From: an uncultured Acidobacteriaceae bacterium
GTDB lineage: Bacteria > Acidobacteriota > Terriglobia > Terriglobales > Acidobacteriaceae
Reading direction: 5' to 3'
Assembly (NCBI GenBank): GCA_903911925.1
Contig: CAIWFH010000133.1
Span: 1-64,000, forward strand
DNA length: 64,000 bases
Below are positions 63,140 to 64,000 of this stretch, one piece after another; the stretch's first letter is position 1, and every line of letters begins with the position of its first letter. The notes under the pieces were generated by a model. The model had not been told where the DNA came from, did not search any database, and saw only the letters and a program-made list of their open reading frames with translations. The position numbers and the translations under genes were made by a program.

Positions 63140-63649
63140 TTAAAGCTCCTCGACCGTCTTGCCGCGCATGTTGGCTACTTCGGCCCGGTCGCGCAACTGC
63201 ACCAGCGCGTTGAAAGTGGCCTTGACCACGTTGTGCGGATTGGGCGAACCCAGGCTCTTGGTGAGCACGTTCTGCACCCCGGCCGAGGTCATCACCGCGC
63301 GCACTGCGCCGCCGGCGATTACGCCTGTGCCTTCGGGAGCCGGCTTCAGCAGCACTTGCCCCGCGCCATAACGGCCCAGAACCAGGTGCGGAATCGAGGT
63401 CTCCGTCAGGTTGACCCGGATCAGGTTCTTCTTGGCCGCTTCAATTCCCTTGCGAATCGCCTGGGGAACTTCCTTGGCCTTGCCCGAACCGTGGCCGACC
63501 ACGCCCGAAGCGGCGTCACCCACCACCACTAACGCGGCAAACGACATGTTTTTGCCGCCCTTGACCACCTTGGTCACGCGATTGATGGCCACCACCTGAT
63601 CTTTCAGGTTGTACTGGTTGGCATCGAGTTTCTTCTTCAACATCGTCAT
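63140..63649 (-). CDS. rpsE: 30S ribosomal protein S5
   Basis: A 169-residue protein: [40 protein letters not shown], the phosphate-contacting [15 protein letters not shown], and [20 protein letters not shown]. It helps translational accuracy and helicase activity at the mRNA entry site. Confidence 0.98.
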   Translation of the reverse strand: MTMLKKKLDANQYNLKDQVVAINRVTKVVKGGKNMSFAALVVVGDAASGVVGHGSGKAKEVPQAIRKGIEAAKKNLIRVNLTETSIPHLVLGRYGAGQVLLKPAPEGTGVIAGGAVRAVMTSAGVQNVLTKSLGSPNPHNVVKATFNALVQLRDRAEVANMRGKTVEEL

Positions 63650-63663
63650 TGCTTTTGTCTCTC

Positions 63664-63828
63664 CAGTGGTCAGTGATCAGTGGACAGTGGTCAGTTTCCC
63701 TGTACCGCTGCCGAATGCTTCAATTGCTACCTGACCGCTGTTTCCTTCTTGATTGTCCAGCGTTTCATCATCAAACCGCGTCAGCAAGAACCGATCACTG
63801 ATCACTAATCACTGACAACTGATCGCTG
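63664..63828. repeat. Family A inverted repeat between rplR and rpsE
   Basis: Left arm 63664-63694 (CAGTGGTCAGTGATCAGTGG and more) and right arm 63792-63828 are complementary. About 95 bases of non-repeat DNA with no gene lie between the arms. Confidence 0.85.
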
Positions 63829-63831
63829 TTC

Positions 63832-64000
63832 TTAAAACTCCAGGCCTGCTTCGCGCGCGGCATCGGCCAGGGCCTTGATGCGCCCGTGGTACAGGTAGCC
63901 GCCGCGGTCGAAGACCACCTTCTTGATCCCTTTTCCGACAGCCTTCTCGGCCACTGCCTTGCCGATCTCCTTGGCCGCCGCCACGTTGCCGCCGGTCTTC
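63832..64000 (-). CDS. rplR: 50S ribosomal protein L18, C-terminal part (cut by window edge)
   Basis: About 56 residues are visible, ending with stop TAA (63834-63832). The translation includes [40 protein letters not shown] and [15 protein letters not shown], the typical L18 end. L18 binds 5S rRNA. It precedes rpsE as in the standard operon. Confidence 0.95.
   Translation of the reverse strand, partial: KTGGNVAAAKEIGKAVAEKAVGKGIKKVVFDRGGYLYHGRIKALADAAREAGLEF

Noticed and set aside
55446..63828. CRISPR-like array
   Set aside because: Units are degenerate and inverted, spacing is irregular, there are no unique equal-length spacers and no cas genes.

Overview
The window looks like a chromosomal piece of a GC-rich Acidobacteriota genome, most likely class Terriglobia. 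The basis is gene content: a carboxypeptidase-regulatory-domain (Oar-like) TonB receptor, DUF1080 and DUF4424 secreted proteins, an NtrY/NtrX pair, a Rne/Rng nuclease with a huge insertion in its S1 domain, and dispersed hairpin repeats that begin GGGTGCCCC. Species cannot be named from sequence alone.

Layout. 1-135 is the end of an IS5-like element abutting the stop codon of a TonB-dependent receptor gene (136-2865), which follows a small His/Cys-rich membrane protein gene. 3500-6543 holds secreted or hypothetical proteins and a recombinase-like fragment. 6796-7376 is higBA. 7393-11057 is the ntrX-ntrY two-component pair. 11262-19318 is metabolic: DUF1080 protein, NIPSNAP protein, alanine dehydrogenase with a divergent Lrp regulator, aldo/keto reductase, a ParE-type toxin-antitoxin pair and an aldehyde dehydrogenase. 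19514-29545 is the cell-shape cluster mreB-mreC-mreD-mrdA-rodA followed by rng. 29708-36845 is mixed: outer-membrane protein, VapBC, Xaa-Pro peptidase, PLP decarboxylase, DUF4424 protein, BrnTA. 37123-42771 is the rimP-nusA-infB operon behind an attenuator-like hairpin. 42842-54804 is an accessory stretch with two REP-associated tyrosine transposase loci (one broken), more toxin-antitoxin pairs (Phd/PIN, BrnTA, MNT/HEPN), an acyl-CoA dehydrogenase, a processive glycosyltransferase, guaB and a vanZ-like gene. 54946 to the end, on the minus strand, is the spc-alpha ribosomal operon in the order rplR(partial)-rpsE-rpmD-rplO-secY-adk-map-infA-rpmJ-rpsM-rpsK-rpsD-rpoA-rplQ.

How the genes fit together. 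MreBCD, PBP2 and RodA form the elongasome that builds the lateral wall. RimP, NusA and IF-2 join ribosome maturation, transcription elongation and translation initiation. The minus-strand operon supplies ribosomal proteins, the translocon, adenylate kinase, methionine aminopeptidase and RNA polymerase alpha. Seven toxin-antitoxin-like pairs lie in about 44 kb.

The most unusual structure is repetitive. (i) Three families of degenerate heptamer-like repeats, usually arranged as large inverted repeats, sit between essential co-oriented genes of the mre cluster and the ribosomal operon. (ii) A GGGTGCCCC hairpin family has at least six sites. One copy lies inside the 3-prime end of mrdA and appears to have shifted its reading frame off an ancestral stop that overlaps the rodA start. 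(iii) A REP-type palindrome flanks and enters a transposase gene that carries one in-frame stop codon.
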